Shown here: positions 34,840 through 44,672 of the stretch, in pieces
Layout: each line of letters starts with the position of its first letter
How positions within the stretch are numbered: the stretch's first letter is position 1
From: Agarilytica rhodophyticola
GTDB lineage: Bacteria > Pseudomonadota > Gammaproteobacteria > Pseudomonadales > Cellvibrionaceae
NCBI RefSeq assembly: GCF_002157225.2
Contig: NZ_CP020038.1
Coordinates: forward strand, 2,696,501 to 2,760,500
Direction of reading: 5' to 3'
DNA length: 64,000 nt
Translations under genes and position numbers: made by a program
The notes under the pieces: generated by a model
The model's database searches: none
Seen by the model: the letters and a program-made list of their open reading frames with translations, nothing else
What the model was told of the DNA's origin: nothing

Positions 34840-35835
34840 TTGGAACTAACCGAAAGTAGCAATAGGTATCCAGACTCTAACCCGGTTGCCTCTCTCATAG
34901 GGAATTGGAAAATAGATGATGCGGAGCAGTGCCTAGCATATTTTTATAATGTTATTGTCAAAAGTCACGCTATGGAATCATATAATCAAGCGATTAATTT
35001 ATTGCTTGATGCTGGTAAGCAACGTTTTGGTATGGATTATGCGCTAGTGACTCGCCCTGTGTCTGAAAGTGTATATGAAGTTCAAGCATTTTCGTGCGAG
35101 GAAGATGGACGCTTTTATGTAGGGCAGCATATCTCTACAGCAAGTTCTCTGTGTCATAGGGTTAGAGGCTCAGGTGACGTCTGCTCTGTTTCAGATGTTG
35201 CTAAAACAGAGGGAACAATATCGCAATTGGCATACGCTGGTGTAAACGTAGGCTCCTATGTCGGCGCTCAAGTTAAAACGCATTTTGCTGCTTCCAGCAT
35301 TCTATGCTTTTTCTCAAGCGCGCCAAAACAGCAAAGTATTGATGCAGAAGACGAGAATCTACTGGAAATGCTGGCTCAGGGTGTTGCCTACTTGGTAGAT
35401 CAGCAAAAAACACAAGCCCAGCGAAAAAATATTGACTCAACCATGTTCGCTAATGGTTCTTTAAATACGTTGGATGAATATTTAGAACAGGCTAAGTTAC
35501 CTGAACTTTATGGTATCCCTGGACGTGTTGTTGAAGTGCTTAAAAAACGTATAGGCGAATCTGCACTTAGTATCGGTCACATTTCCGATGAACTCACACT
35601 TTCTAAGCGAACATTGCAACGACGTTTACAACAGCAAAATGTTAACTTTGCAGAGTTGCGTGATCAGGTTCGATATCATTACTCCATTGACTATCTAGTT
35701 AAAAACCGTAAAAGTATTGATAGCATTTCTACTGCGTTAGACTTTTCTGACCGCACAAGCTTTACCAATGCTTTTAAAAGATGGACGGGAATGTCTCCCA
35801 GTACTTTTAGAAAGCTGTTTAGAGATTTTGTTTAG
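34840..35835 (+). CDS. AraC-family regulator with GAF-like sensor
   Basis: A 331-residue regulator. Residues about 45-205 look like a GAF sensor (MDYALVTRPVSESVYEVQAF, SLCHRVRGSGDVCSV, LLEMLAQGVAYLVDQ). Residues about 225-331 form an AraC-type double helix-turn-helix: LSIGHISDELTLSKRTLQRR and STALDFSDRTSFTNAFKRWT, ending SPSTFRKLFRDFV. Start TTG at 34840 is favoured by AGGTGG 8 nt upstream; GTG at 34828 overlaps that site. A shorter paralogue of the DNA-binding half follows at 36729. Ligand and targets are unknown. Confidence 0.88.
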   Translation: MELTESSNRYPDSNPVASLIGNWKIDDAEQCLAYFYNVIVKSHAMESYNQAINLLLDAGKQRFGMDYALVTRPVSESVYEVQAFSCEEDGRFYVGQHISTASSLCHRVRGSGDVCSVSDVAKTEGTISQLAYAGVNVGSYVGAQVKTHFAASSILCFFSSAPKQQSIDAEDENLLEMLAQGVAYLVDQQKTQAQRKNIDSTMFANGSLNTLDEYLEQAKLPELYGIPGRVVEVLKKRIGESALSIGHISDELTLSKRTLQRRLQQQNVNFAELRDQVRYHYSIDYLVKNRKSIDSISTALDFSDRTSFTNAFKRWTGMSPSTFRKLFRDFV

Positions 35836-36728
35836 CTTTAATCCTTGCGTTTAACTGTAGGCTCGTAGTGCGTTTTTATGCGTGTTATGGGCCTTAATTC
35901 TATTACGTGTTTGTTATTCTCAATTTAGCCTTTCTCGATAAAGCAAAGTAGAAAAATACATTGCATCTTCTTTTCTTAAGCACTTTTTTTGCATCGAGCA
36001 TTAATAAGCCTATAACTCTATTCATTGTTCAGGTAACTCGTTTTTAAATATTACCTCTGATAAAACTACATATTATTCTTACTTTAATGTAAAAAAATGT
36101 AACTGCATTTGATCTTGCAAAATAAAAAAATAAATTGGTTTTTAGATGGTATTTATAATTAATATATTTTTTTATTTTAAAAAAATAAGTAATAGAAAAT
36201 CGATATCTATTATTCGAAAGATCAGAAAAAGGAATTTAATTTCTAGGGAAAAATTTTCATTTCTCTTCGCTAAATCTATTCAATACCTATTACATTTATA
36301 GAACTGATTATATTTATTAATGAATGGTATTGATAATGGCGACAGTGTTGCGTCAAAAGTAAGTGGTGGGCGCTTAAATTATCTTTTTTGTGCGGTTTAT
36401 ATGATGATTTGCTTTTTAACGCGACGCTTTTTGATTTGCTGATCAATCGATCGAAGTTTTTGTTAACATATTAATCAGCTGAATTACTTCTGTTCATCTC
36501 TGTATTTAAATTGACATATATTTTTTTGCGATATTTTTTCGCTGAATGTGGCAGATTGTTCTTAGAAAATGCGAATCAAGTTGGGTTTGCCTGCGCTTGG
36601 GGTATTTTAAAAAAGAGCGATTGGCGTATAATGGGTTTCTCCTAACACTTCGCTTTAATTTTTTGCACTGGTTTTTAACTGCAAATCAGATAAGCGTTTT
36701 AATTAATTATTAGCAGGGAATCTACCTG
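35836..36728. other. 893-bp AT-rich region between two AraC paralogues
   Basis: No gene found. Very AT-rich with A- and T-tracts (especially 36060-36240), which suggests bent DNA or a silencer-bound region. A TATAAT (36627-36632) without a good -35 lies 97 nt before the second araC gene. CAATACC (36280-36286) recurs inverted as GGTATTG about 40 nt later. Confidence 0.5.
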
Positions 36729-37160
36729 ATGATAACAAAGTTAAACGCGCAGCATAATGTTGCCGAACCAGAAGTATTACACGGTGCCGAAGCACTTGAT
36801 GCCTATCTTGAGAAAGCAAGATTACCCGATGTAGTTGGTGTTCCATCTCGGGTTGTTGAGGTTCTTACTCGTAGAATAGGTCATGCTCCTTTGAGTATTA
36901 GTCATGTTGCTGATGAGCTTAATTTTTCAAAACGAACGCTACAACGTCGCTTGCAGAAGCAGAGCGTAAGCTTTGCTGAGCTGAGGGATAAAGTTCGGTT
37001 CCACTACTCAATTGATTATTTGATTCGACAGCATATGAGTATTGATAATATCTCTGCTGCTTTAGATTTTTCTGATCGAACGAGTTTTACTAACGCCTTT
37101 AAGCGTTGGACGAACCTTTCTCCTAGTACTTTCCGCAAGCTATTCCGCGACTACGTTTAA
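36729..37160 (+). CDS. short AraC-type DNA-binding protein
   Basis: A 143-residue protein that has only the DNA-binding part of an AraC regulator: LSISHVADELNFSKRTLQRRL and SAALDFSDRTSFTNAFKRWT, ending SPSTFRKLFRDYV. By eye it matches the C-terminal 118 residues of the 34840 gene at about 86 positions. A 27-residue unrelated N-terminus replaces the GAF domain. CAGGGAA precedes the ATG, so it is probably expressed as such and not simply a remnant. Without a sensor it may be constitutive or may compete with its paralogue. Confidence 0.85.
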   Translation: MITKLNAQHNVAEPEVLHGAEALDAYLEKARLPDVVGVPSRVVEVLTRRIGHAPLSISHVADELNFSKRTLQRRLQKQSVSFAELRDKVRFHYSIDYLIRQHMSIDNISAALDFSDRTSFTNAFKRWTNLSPSTFRKLFRDYV

Positions 37161-37416
37161 TATCAAATAACGGGTGTGGTTATTCAACCATAAGCGCTTC
37201 AATGCGCTACCCCGTTGCTTCGATAAGTCAACTCTTGTAAAGTTAGCGACCCTTGCTAGCACTCGTCTGTTTGGCTGTTTTTTGTTCGGCCATTGCTTTT
37301 TGTAGCTGCACCAGCTGCCTGATTCCTGCCACTTATTATAATAGTTTTTGGCCGAGCAACTGCTGCTTAAATAACAGACGGGTCGAGTTCACATATAGAA
37401 TTATGGGAGTATGTAA

Positions 37417-37752
37417 ATGAGTTTTTTTATTGCCGAAGCGGTCGCACAAGCTGAACCTGCAGCAGCACCACAAGGTGCGGGCTTTCTCAACTTCGCTTTG
37501 TTAGGCGGTCTCTTTTTGTTCATGTATTTCATGATCATAAGACCTCAGCGCAAGCGTCAGAAGGAGCACACTGAATTATGCGAATCTCTATCTAAAGGCG
37601 ATGAAGTTGTGCTCAGTAGTGGTATGCTGGGTAAAATCGTTGATGTTGATGAAAAATATATCACGGTTAAAGCTGGCGATAATGTTGAGCTTAAGTTTCA
37701 AAAGCAGGCTGTTCACGCAGTGTTACTCAAAGGCACGCTTAAGTCCCTTTAA
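37417..37752 (+). CDS. yajC: YajC, Sec translocon accessory subunit
   Basis: A 111-residue protein with one membrane helix (FLNFALLGGLFLFMYFMIIRP) followed by the cytosolic YajC domain (KGDEVVLSSGMLGKIVDVDEKYITV). It associates with SecDF and YidC at the translocon. Usually it lies between tgt and secD; neither is here, the next gene being a PLP enzyme. TGGGAG precedes ATG. Confidence 0.93.
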   Translation: MSFFIAEAVAQAEPAAAPQGAGFLNFALLGGLFLFMYFMIIRPQRKRQKEHTELCESLSKGDEVVLSSGMLGKIVDVDEKYITVKAGDNVELKFQKQAVHAVLLKGTLKSL

Positions 37753-37817
37753 CTAGGGGCCTTACCTCAACTTGTATCCGCTGTTTAATCATTCAATTAA
37801 CACAGTAACTTATTGCT

Positions 37818-38870
37818 ATGTTGCCCAATTATCCTCCTAAGCTAAGCCTCGCCAATCTGCCGACTGAATTTCGCCCACTCGATCGAGTTTCTGAACTACT
37901 GGCGGGGCCGAGAATATGGCTCAAGTGTGACGACCAGACCGGTTCTCTCGTTTCTGGTAATAAAATTCGAAAACTTGAATTTTTAATGGCTGATGCAAAA
38001 GCCAAAGGCTGCGATACGGTGCTTACTTGTGGCGGTATGCAGTCTAATCATTGTCGAGCAACGGCGGCGGTAGCGGCGCGTCTGGGGCTCAAATGCCATT
38101 TAATTTTGCGTGGCCCTAAAAGCCAGTCTGACAGCCAAGCTGTGCATGATGTGCAAAGTTGCACTGCTAAGCAATATCAGGGAAACCTTTTACTCGACGA
38201 TTTGTGTGGGGCTGAAGTTTCAGTTTATCCGCCTACATATTATTTTGCTCGTATGAACGAAATATTTGATGAGCATGTGAAACGTTATCAGGCCTCTGGC
38301 CATACCTGCTATACGATTCCCACAGGTGGTAGCAATGGTGTTGGATTATGGGGGTATATTGAAGCAGCCAGGGAGCTTGTAGATGATTTCTCTCGCAGTG
38401 CGGTATCACCGTCTTCTGTGGTGTGCGCAACTGGTTCTGCCGGTACTCAAGGAGGTTTAAGTCTGGGCTTTCAGTTGCTTGATCATCCGATGAATGTAAT
38501 TGGCATGGCCGTTTGTGATTCAGTAGAGTATTTTGATAGTAAAATTCGTGAAGATGTGAAGGAATGGCAAACGCTATATATGCCTAACGAACCGGATGTG
38601 GCGGCAACCATGAATATACATACGCTAGATCGTTATATTGGTCCAGGCTATGCGATGGGTTACCCAGAACTATTTGAATGTATCCGCTGGCTAGCTAAGA
38701 ATGAAGGTGTGGTGCTTGATCCCGTATATACTGGTAAAGCCTTTTACGGACTTACTCAAGAAATTAAACGTGGCCGCTTTGATGGTCAAAGTGATGTTGT
38801 GTTCGTTCATACAGGTGGTATTTACGGTATCTTCCCCTTTAATGAGGAGTTGAAAGGTTTTGTGCAATAA
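37818..38870 (+). CDS. D-cysteine desulfhydrase / ACC deaminase family PLP enzyme
   Basis: A 350-residue fold-type II PLP enzyme. The Schiff-base lysine lies in SLVSGNKIRKLEFLMADA, followed by TCGGMQSNHCRATAAVAARLG and IPTGGSNGVGLWGYIEA. Members split D-cysteine to pyruvate, ammonia and sulfide, or deaminate aminocyclopropane carboxylate; sequence alone does not decide. The internal insertion around residues 100-150 (CTAKQYQGNLLLDDLCGAEV) is common in the D-cysteine-type group. It lies near but not in the sulfur cluster (40.5-43.7 kb). Confidence 0.85.
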   Translation: MLPNYPPKLSLANLPTEFRPLDRVSELLAGPRIWLKCDDQTGSLVSGNKIRKLEFLMADAKAKGCDTVLTCGGMQSNHCRATAAVAARLGLKCHLILRGPKSQSDSQAVHDVQSCTAKQYQGNLLLDDLCGAEVSVYPPTYYFARMNEIFDEHVKRYQASGHTCYTIPTGGSNGVGLWGYIEAARELVDDFSRSAVSPSSVVCATGSAGTQGGLSLGFQLLDHPMNVIGMAVCDSVEYFDSKIREDVKEWQTLYMPNEPDVAATMNIHTLDRYIGPGYAMGYPELFECIRWLAKNEGVVLDPVYTGKAFYGLTQEIKRGRFDGQSDVVFVHTGGIYGIFPFNEELKGFVQ

Positions 38871-38927
38871 CTTGCCCTAAGGGTTTATTGTGCTATAAAG
38901 CCAGCTTTGTATAATAGGTTCTAAATT

Positions 38928-39839
38928 ATGCCTGCAGCATTCGGAAATACTTTAGTTATCGCTATATCATCTCGTGCATTATTCAATTTGGATGAAAGTC
39001 ACCAGGTTTATGAAGAGAAAGGGCTTAAAGCCTATTCTCAGTATCAGATCGATCATGAAGATACTATCTTAGAGCCCGGTGATGCCTTTCACATGGTAGA
39101 GCGTTTGTTGCAGATTAACGATCTTCTCGGTGGAGCCCCAAGGGTTGAAGTTATTCTATTGTCTCGCAATAGTGCTGATACTGGCTTGCGGGTATTTAAT
39201 TCCATCAACCACTATGGCTTAAAGATCACGCGGGCGGCCTTCAGCGGTGGTGAAAGTCCCTATCGCTACATTAGTCCATTTAATGCCCACTTATTTCTCT
39301 CGATGGACGCAGAGGATGTGCGCGGTGCTCTGGAATACGGTGTTGCAGCCGCTACCCTAATTGCCTCTAGCAAAGATAAGCAGCGCGCGCCGGAGTTGCG
39401 TTTCGCCTTCGATGGTGACGCTGTATTATTTTCTGACGAAGCTGAACGAATTTATAAATCCCAAGGGCTCGCAGCTTTTGCAAAAAGCGAAACTGAAGCT
39501 GCGAAAACTCCTTTAAGTGGCGGTCCTTTTAAATCTTTTCTCTTCGCTTTGCAGCGCTTGCAGGCAGAGTTTAGTGAGGGCAACTGTCCTATACGCACTG
39601 CCCTGGTAACTGCACGCTCAGCACCCGCTCATGAACGTGTGATACGAACTTTGCGGTCTTGGGATATCCGTATTGATGAGTCCTTATTCCTCGGTGGTCT
39701 ATCTAAGGGTGAATTTCTCAAGGCTTACGGTGCGGATGTTTTCTTTGATGACCAACAGGTGCATTGTGAATCGGCCCGTGAACATGTACCCACGGCGGGA
39801 CACGTCCCTCACGGTGTCGCAAATATTGAAAAAGAATAA
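38928..39839 (+). CDS. cytosolic 5'-nucleotidase I-like protein
   Basis: A 303-residue protein resembling the 5_nucleotid family (PF06189, cN-I type): LVIAISSRALFNLDESHQVY, LSRNSADTGLRVFNSINHYG, RAAFSGGESPYRYI, LRFAFDGDAVLFSDEAE and FFDDQQVHC. It would dephosphorylate nucleoside 5'-monophosphates such as AMP. Asp residues in FDGDAV and FFDDQ fit a HAD-like site. Single-gene unit. Confidence 0.85.
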   Translation: MPAAFGNTLVIAISSRALFNLDESHQVYEEKGLKAYSQYQIDHEDTILEPGDAFHMVERLLQINDLLGGAPRVEVILLSRNSADTGLRVFNSINHYGLKITRAAFSGGESPYRYISPFNAHLFLSMDAEDVRGALEYGVAAATLIASSKDKQRAPELRFAFDGDAVLFSDEAERIYKSQGLAAFAKSETEAAKTPLSGGPFKSFLFALQRLQAEFSEGNCPIRTALVTARSAPAHERVIRTLRSWDIRIDESLFLGGLSKGEFLKAYGADVFFDDQQVHCESAREHVPTAGHVPHGVANIEKE

Positions 39840-40033
39840 AACTTCTTTTTTGTTAGGGCTTTTTAATAGGCCCCAATATAAGAAAGTAACAATTAAGACA
39901 TATTCCTTCTAGCTTTAAGAGCAAACACTCCACACATATAGGTCTGTCGCTGCTAGGCTTAATATAGATAGTGTAATAGCTTGTATCTCACAGTTTGGCA
40001 CTATGGTATTAAGTTTTGTAAAAAGAGTGCTAG

Positions 40034-40543
40034 ATGTTCAGAAAGATCCTATTTGCCACAGATTTAGGCCCACTAACTTCGCTTTCTCTCGCTTATGTAG
40101 AATCTTTGGCTCAGCACTTTGATGCACAAATTAGCCTTGTCCATGCAGTACCGCCGCTATCGGAATTTACCAATGCAGTAGTTAAGAGTTATTGCTCAGA
40201 TGATATAAAGCGTGAAGTGCTAAAAGCGGGTAATGTCCAAGGTATTATTGAATCTGTTAAAGACGAAGTATTTGAGATGATAGCCTCTCAAAGCGAAGTT
40301 GAAGAAAACATTCTTAATCGCCTAAAAGACATTGTGATTGTTCCAGGCAAGCCTGTGCCTATTATTCTGTTTGAAGCCGATCGCTTGGAGGCAGACATTA
40401 TCGTTATTGGTAGTTATGGTGTGGATGGTGCCCAGAGGAATGTTTTGGGTTCTGTGGCTACCAAAATTCTACAATTGTCTCGTGTTCCAGTTTTACTAGT
40501 TCCTATGATTAATCCCAACCCCATGGATATCCGCAATGTGTGA
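40034..40543 (+). CDS. universal stress protein, UspA family
   Basis: A 169-residue Usp-fold protein: FRKILFATDLGPLTSLSLAY at the start and the ATP-binding pattern IVIGSYGVDGAQRNVLGSVA (G-x2-G-x9-S) near the end. It has about 25 residues of extra helical sequence in the middle. It should be cytosolic and induced under stress. Convergent with the TauE/SafE gene, 13 nt apart. Confidence 0.92.
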   Translation: MFRKILFATDLGPLTSLSLAYVESLAQHFDAQISLVHAVPPLSEFTNAVVKSYCSDDIKREVLKAGNVQGIIESVKDEVFEMIASQSEVEENILNRLKDIVIVPGKPVPIILFEADRLEADIIVIGSYGVDGAQRNVLGSVATKILQLSRVPVLLVPMINPNPMDIRNV

Positions 40544-40556
40544 AGGTACTCGGTGC

Positions 40557-41354
40557 TTAATGTGAGCCGCCACCAAAAACAGCAAACTTGATACCTATAA
40601 TCAGCAATAAAACAGCGAGTACCGGCTGTAAAATGGTGTTGGGCACCTTAGCAGCAGCTTTCGAGCCGAAATGGACGGCCGGCAGCGATCCCAACAGTAA
40701 ACCTGCGAGTAGATAAAAATCCACATTGCTGTTCCATAGGTGGCCGAGGCCGGCGATCAAAGTAAGGGGCACCGCATGAGCGACATCTGTGCCGACGATA
40801 TGCAACGCGGGAAGTCTGGGGTATAGCCACATTAGTAAGGCAGCGCAAAATGCTCCTGCGCCAACAGACGATAGGGTTACAAAAACTCCCAGAAACACAC
40901 CCGAGGATAAGGTGATGATATTAGCATTACGGTGCACCCATGAGATCTTTAACTCCTGATGATCCATTTCTCCTTGGATCCTTTTTCTAAAAAATACCAC
41001 TAAGGCTGTGAGGATCAGCATGAAGCCTAAGGCTTGACTTAACTGTGATGTATAATCCATATCCGGGGGAACGATGTATCTGAGCACATAATTGGTTGCA
41101 ATAGATGCGGGTATGCTGCCGGCGGCTAACCAAAATACGAGTTGCCATCGTATAGTACCTTGCCGTTTATGGGTTGCCATTGCCCCTGTTTTTGTCACAG
41201 CTGCGTAAAGCAGATCAGTGCCTATGGCGATCTTTTCAGGAATACCAGACAGGATAAGTAGGGGCGTCATTAATGAGCCGCCGCCGACACCTGTGAGTCC
41301 TACCGCAAGCCCAACACCGGCTCCAGCGAGGATATAAAAGAGGAAATCCATCAT
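40557..41354 (-). CDS. TauE/SafE-family anion exporter
   Basis: A 265-residue inner-membrane protein with about eight helices in two repeats; GVGGGSLMTPLLILSGIP and SVGAGAFCAALLMWL are the repeat signatures. Members export sulfite, sulfoacetate or related organosulfur anions. It is divergent from cysB (179 nt between starts), which fits a sulfur-related role, but substrate is not determined. Confidence 0.9.
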   Translation of the reverse strand: MMDFLFYILAGAGVGLAVGLTGVGGGSLMTPLLILSGIPEKIAIGTDLLYAAVTKTGAMATHKRQGTIRWQLVFWLAAGSIPASIATNYVLRYIVPPDMDYTSQLSQALGFMLILTALVVFFRKRIQGEMDHQELKISWVHRNANIITLSSGVFLGVFVTLSSVGAGAFCAALLMWLYPRLPALHIVGTDVAHAVPLTLIAGLGHLWNSNVDFYLLAGLLLGSLPAVHFGSKAAAKVPNTILQPVLAVLLLIIGIKFAVFGGGSH

Positions 41355-41446
41355 TTTTTGCTAACTTTTTGTAGAAAATTGCCATAAAGGACAAAAACGA
41401 CTGGCAAATATAACGATCTATAACTATTCTTCAAAAGAATATTTGA

Positions 41447-42508
<1,062 letters not shown>

Positions 42509-42533
42509 GCAGAACTCTTGTGTATTAAAGCGT

Positions 42534-42569
42534 AAGTGTCAAAGTGGGAGGCTGCCCACTTTGACACTT
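42534..42569. terminator. long perfect hairpin between convergent cysB and the thioredoxin-like gene
   Basis: AAGTGTCAAAGTGGG (42534-42548) pairs without mismatch with CCCACTTTGACACTT (42555-42569) over a 6-nt loop: 15 bp. The T-run afterwards is short, but the stem serves both converging genes. Confidence 0.8.
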
Positions 42570-42624
42570 TGTTGTGGTTAATACTGATAAGTTTTAGTGT
42601 CAACAGGCCCTAAGATCTAGGCTT

Positions 42625-42960
42625 TTACAAAAAGTCTAGATCTTGGTTATCGTTCATAATTTCCTTGAGTTCGTCAGCTTCATTCGTTTTCTGTTCCAGC
42701 ACATCCTTGACGAATTTCATATAGATGGTATGAATTTCGGGCGCTTCGCCATCGCGTTCGACGACGAAGAACGGTGCTCGATTGACTTCGTATTTTCTCG
42801 CCAAGGCGATACCTTCACTTTCTGGATCGCGCTCATCGGCCACAGCAATATGATTAATGTGTGACATATAGCCAGAGCTTTCTAACTTATCGAGAACATC
42901 GCCGCATTTTTTGCAAGGCTCTCCATTTTTTAATATCTTTTTAACTAGTGTTATTTTCAT
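42625..42960 (-). CDS. thioredoxin/glutaredoxin-like small protein
   Basis: A 111-residue protein with CKKC (in GEPCKKCGDVLDKL, about residues 15-18) at the N-terminal end of a helix and a cis-Pro-like NRAPFFVVE segment, the layout of a thioredoxin fold. An acidic tail follows. I chose ATG at 42960; the TTG at 42972 is possible. It lies immediately downstream of cysH on the same strand, so it may serve as reductant for CysH or for another sulfur enzyme (inference). Confidence 0.75.
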   Translation of the reverse strand: MKITLVKKILKNGEPCKKCGDVLDKLESSGYMSHINHIAVADERDPESEGIALARKYEVNRAPFFVVERDGEAPEIHTIYMKFVKDVLEQKTNEADELKEIMNDNQDLDFL

Positions 42961-43015
42961 CTGCTTGTCCAATTCTTTACTTAGTTATGCCTTCAGTTAG
43001 TCTAGTAACCCTAGG

Positions 43016-43741
43016 CTACTTTTTTATATTGCTGCCGTGTAAACCACATTCTTTCTTTGTAGCTTCCTCCCACCACCATCGGCCTTCACGCTCATGTTGT
43101 CCAGGGCCTATGGGCTTTGTGCATGGCGCGCAGCCAATAGAAACAAAACCTTGATCATGCAAAGGGTTATATGGAACGTCATTTTCACGAATGTAGCGCC
43201 ATACTTGCTCAGAGGTCCAATTCACTAGAGGATTGTATTTGGCTAGTGTTTGCTGTGGTCTGGCAAATACCTTGTCATTTTGTAGAACCGGTATCTGTGC
43301 ACGAGTTCCCGGACTTTGATCTTTGCGTTGTCCGGTAACCCACGCGTCCAATGTCAATAATTTATTGCGCAGCGGTCCTACTTTTCTTATCCCGCAGCAT
43401 TCCTGATGGTTATCCTCGTAGAAACTAAATAAACCCTTGTTTGCGACTAACTCTTGTACCGCTTTAGATTCGGGAAAAAGTAGCTCAAGCGTGATGTCAT
43501 AGTGCTTGCGTACAGTTTCTATAAATTCGTAGGTTTGTGTATGTAGGCGACCGGTGTCGAGACTAAATACTGAAATACCGGGTTTTATCTTACTCGCCAT
43601 ATCAACCAATACGACATCCTCTGCACCAGAAAATGAGATCGCGATATTGTCGTACTCTTCAATGGCATGTGCCAAAATTTTTTGTGGAGTACTGGTCTGT
43701 AACTGGCTATCAATATCAACAAAATTGATCATTTCACTCAT
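43016..43741 (-). CDS. cysH: adenylyl-sulfate reductase (thioredoxin), Fe-S type
   Basis: A 241-residue PAPS/APS reductase. The nucleotide site is SFSGAEDVVLVDMA, and FSLDTGRLHTQTYEF follows. Two cysteine pairs, QECCGIRKVGPL and SIGCAPCTKP, would bind a [4Fe-4S] cluster, and the catalytic Cys is in KKECGLHG at the end. The cluster marks the APS-reducing type found in Pseudomonas and plants rather than the PAPS-reducing type of E. coli. It makes sulfite for cysteine synthesis. Divergent from thrH. Confidence 0.94.
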   Translation of the reverse strand: MSEMINFVDIDSQLQTSTPQKILAHAIEEYDNIAISFSGAEDVVLVDMASKIKPGISVFSLDTGRLHTQTYEFIETVRKHYDITLELLFPESKAVQELVANKGLFSFYEDNHQECCGIRKVGPLRNKLLTLDAWVTGQRKDQSPGTRAQIPVLQNDKVFARPQQTLAKYNPLVNWTSEQVWRYIRENDVPYNPLHDQGFVSIGCAPCTKPIGPGQHEREGRWWWEEATKKECGLHGSNIKK

Positions 43742-44034
43742 CGTTAGAGGTTTCCTATTCTTATACAGTTGTAGTCGTAGAACTGCATATGGATGATATC
43801 ACTCTGTTGCATCTGTTTTGCTTGCGAATTAGAGTGAACAGGCTCAAAGTTATTTCGGTGGCGAAGAATACCAGAGCGCGGGAGGGATGAGAAATAGCCA
43901 AGGCTTATAGTTATATATCTAAACCATAGATATAGCCGCCTGCTTTTTAACCACTGGAGAATTATTAATTAAAATAGTTGTTCTTCAGGTTCAACCCTAA
44001 AAATGTAATGAGTGTAAAACGATAGGAGGTAGGA

Positions 44035-44652
44035 GTGGAGTTAGCCTGTTTAGATTTGGAAGGGGTTTTAATCCCCGAAATTTGGATTAAATTTGCTGAA
44101 AAAACTGGCATTGATGCTTTACAAGCGACAACTCGAGATATTCCGGATTACGATGAGTTAATGACGATGCGTCTTAATGAATTGGCAAAAGCTGGTTTGG
44201 GGTTAAATGAAATCCAAGAAGTCATTGCCACTTTAAGTCCTTTAGAGGGGGCTGCTGAGTTTCTCGATTGGCTGCGTGAGCGTTTTCAGGTAATTATTTT
44301 ATCGGACACTTTTTATGAATTTGCAGGCCCATTGATGAAACAGTTAGGTTATCCAACACTCTTTTGTCATAAATTGACCGTTGATGGATCAGGCAAAGTT
44401 ACTCATTATAATCTGCGTCAAGCTAACCCTAAACGTCAGTCTATTGCCGCGTTCAAAACTCTGTACTATCGCACTATTGCTGCTGGGGATTCATACAATG
44501 ATACCACCATGTTGGCAGAAGCTGATGCAGGTATATTATTTAGTGCACCACAAAATGTGATAGATGAATTCCCTCAGTTTCCTGCTGTGCATAGTTATCA
44601 AGATTTAAAACAGGCATTTATCAATGCTAGCGAGAGAGAGCTGACCTTATAA
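44035..44652 (+). CDS. thrH: bifunctional phosphoserine phosphatase / homoserine phosphotransferase
   Basis: A 205-residue HAD hydrolase: LACLDLEGVLIPEIW (nucleophile Asp at residue 5), VIILSDTFYEFAGPLM and AAGDSYNDTTMLAEADAG. This is the ThrH family first described in Pseudomonas aeruginosa, which dephosphorylates phosphoserine and can pass the phosphate to homoserine. GTG start with ATAGGAGGTAGGA immediately upstream, a very strong ribosome-binding site. Confidence 0.93.
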   Translation: MELACLDLEGVLIPEIWIKFAEKTGIDALQATTRDIPDYDELMTMRLNELAKAGLGLNEIQEVIATLSPLEGAAEFLDWLRERFQVIILSDTFYEFAGPLMKQLGYPTLFCHKLTVDGSGKVTHYNLRQANPKRQSIAAFKTLYYRTIAAGDSYNDTTMLAEADAGILFSAPQNVIDEFPQFPAVHSYQDLKQAFINASERELTL

Positions 44653-44672
44653 AAATCTCTCGCTTAAGCCTC

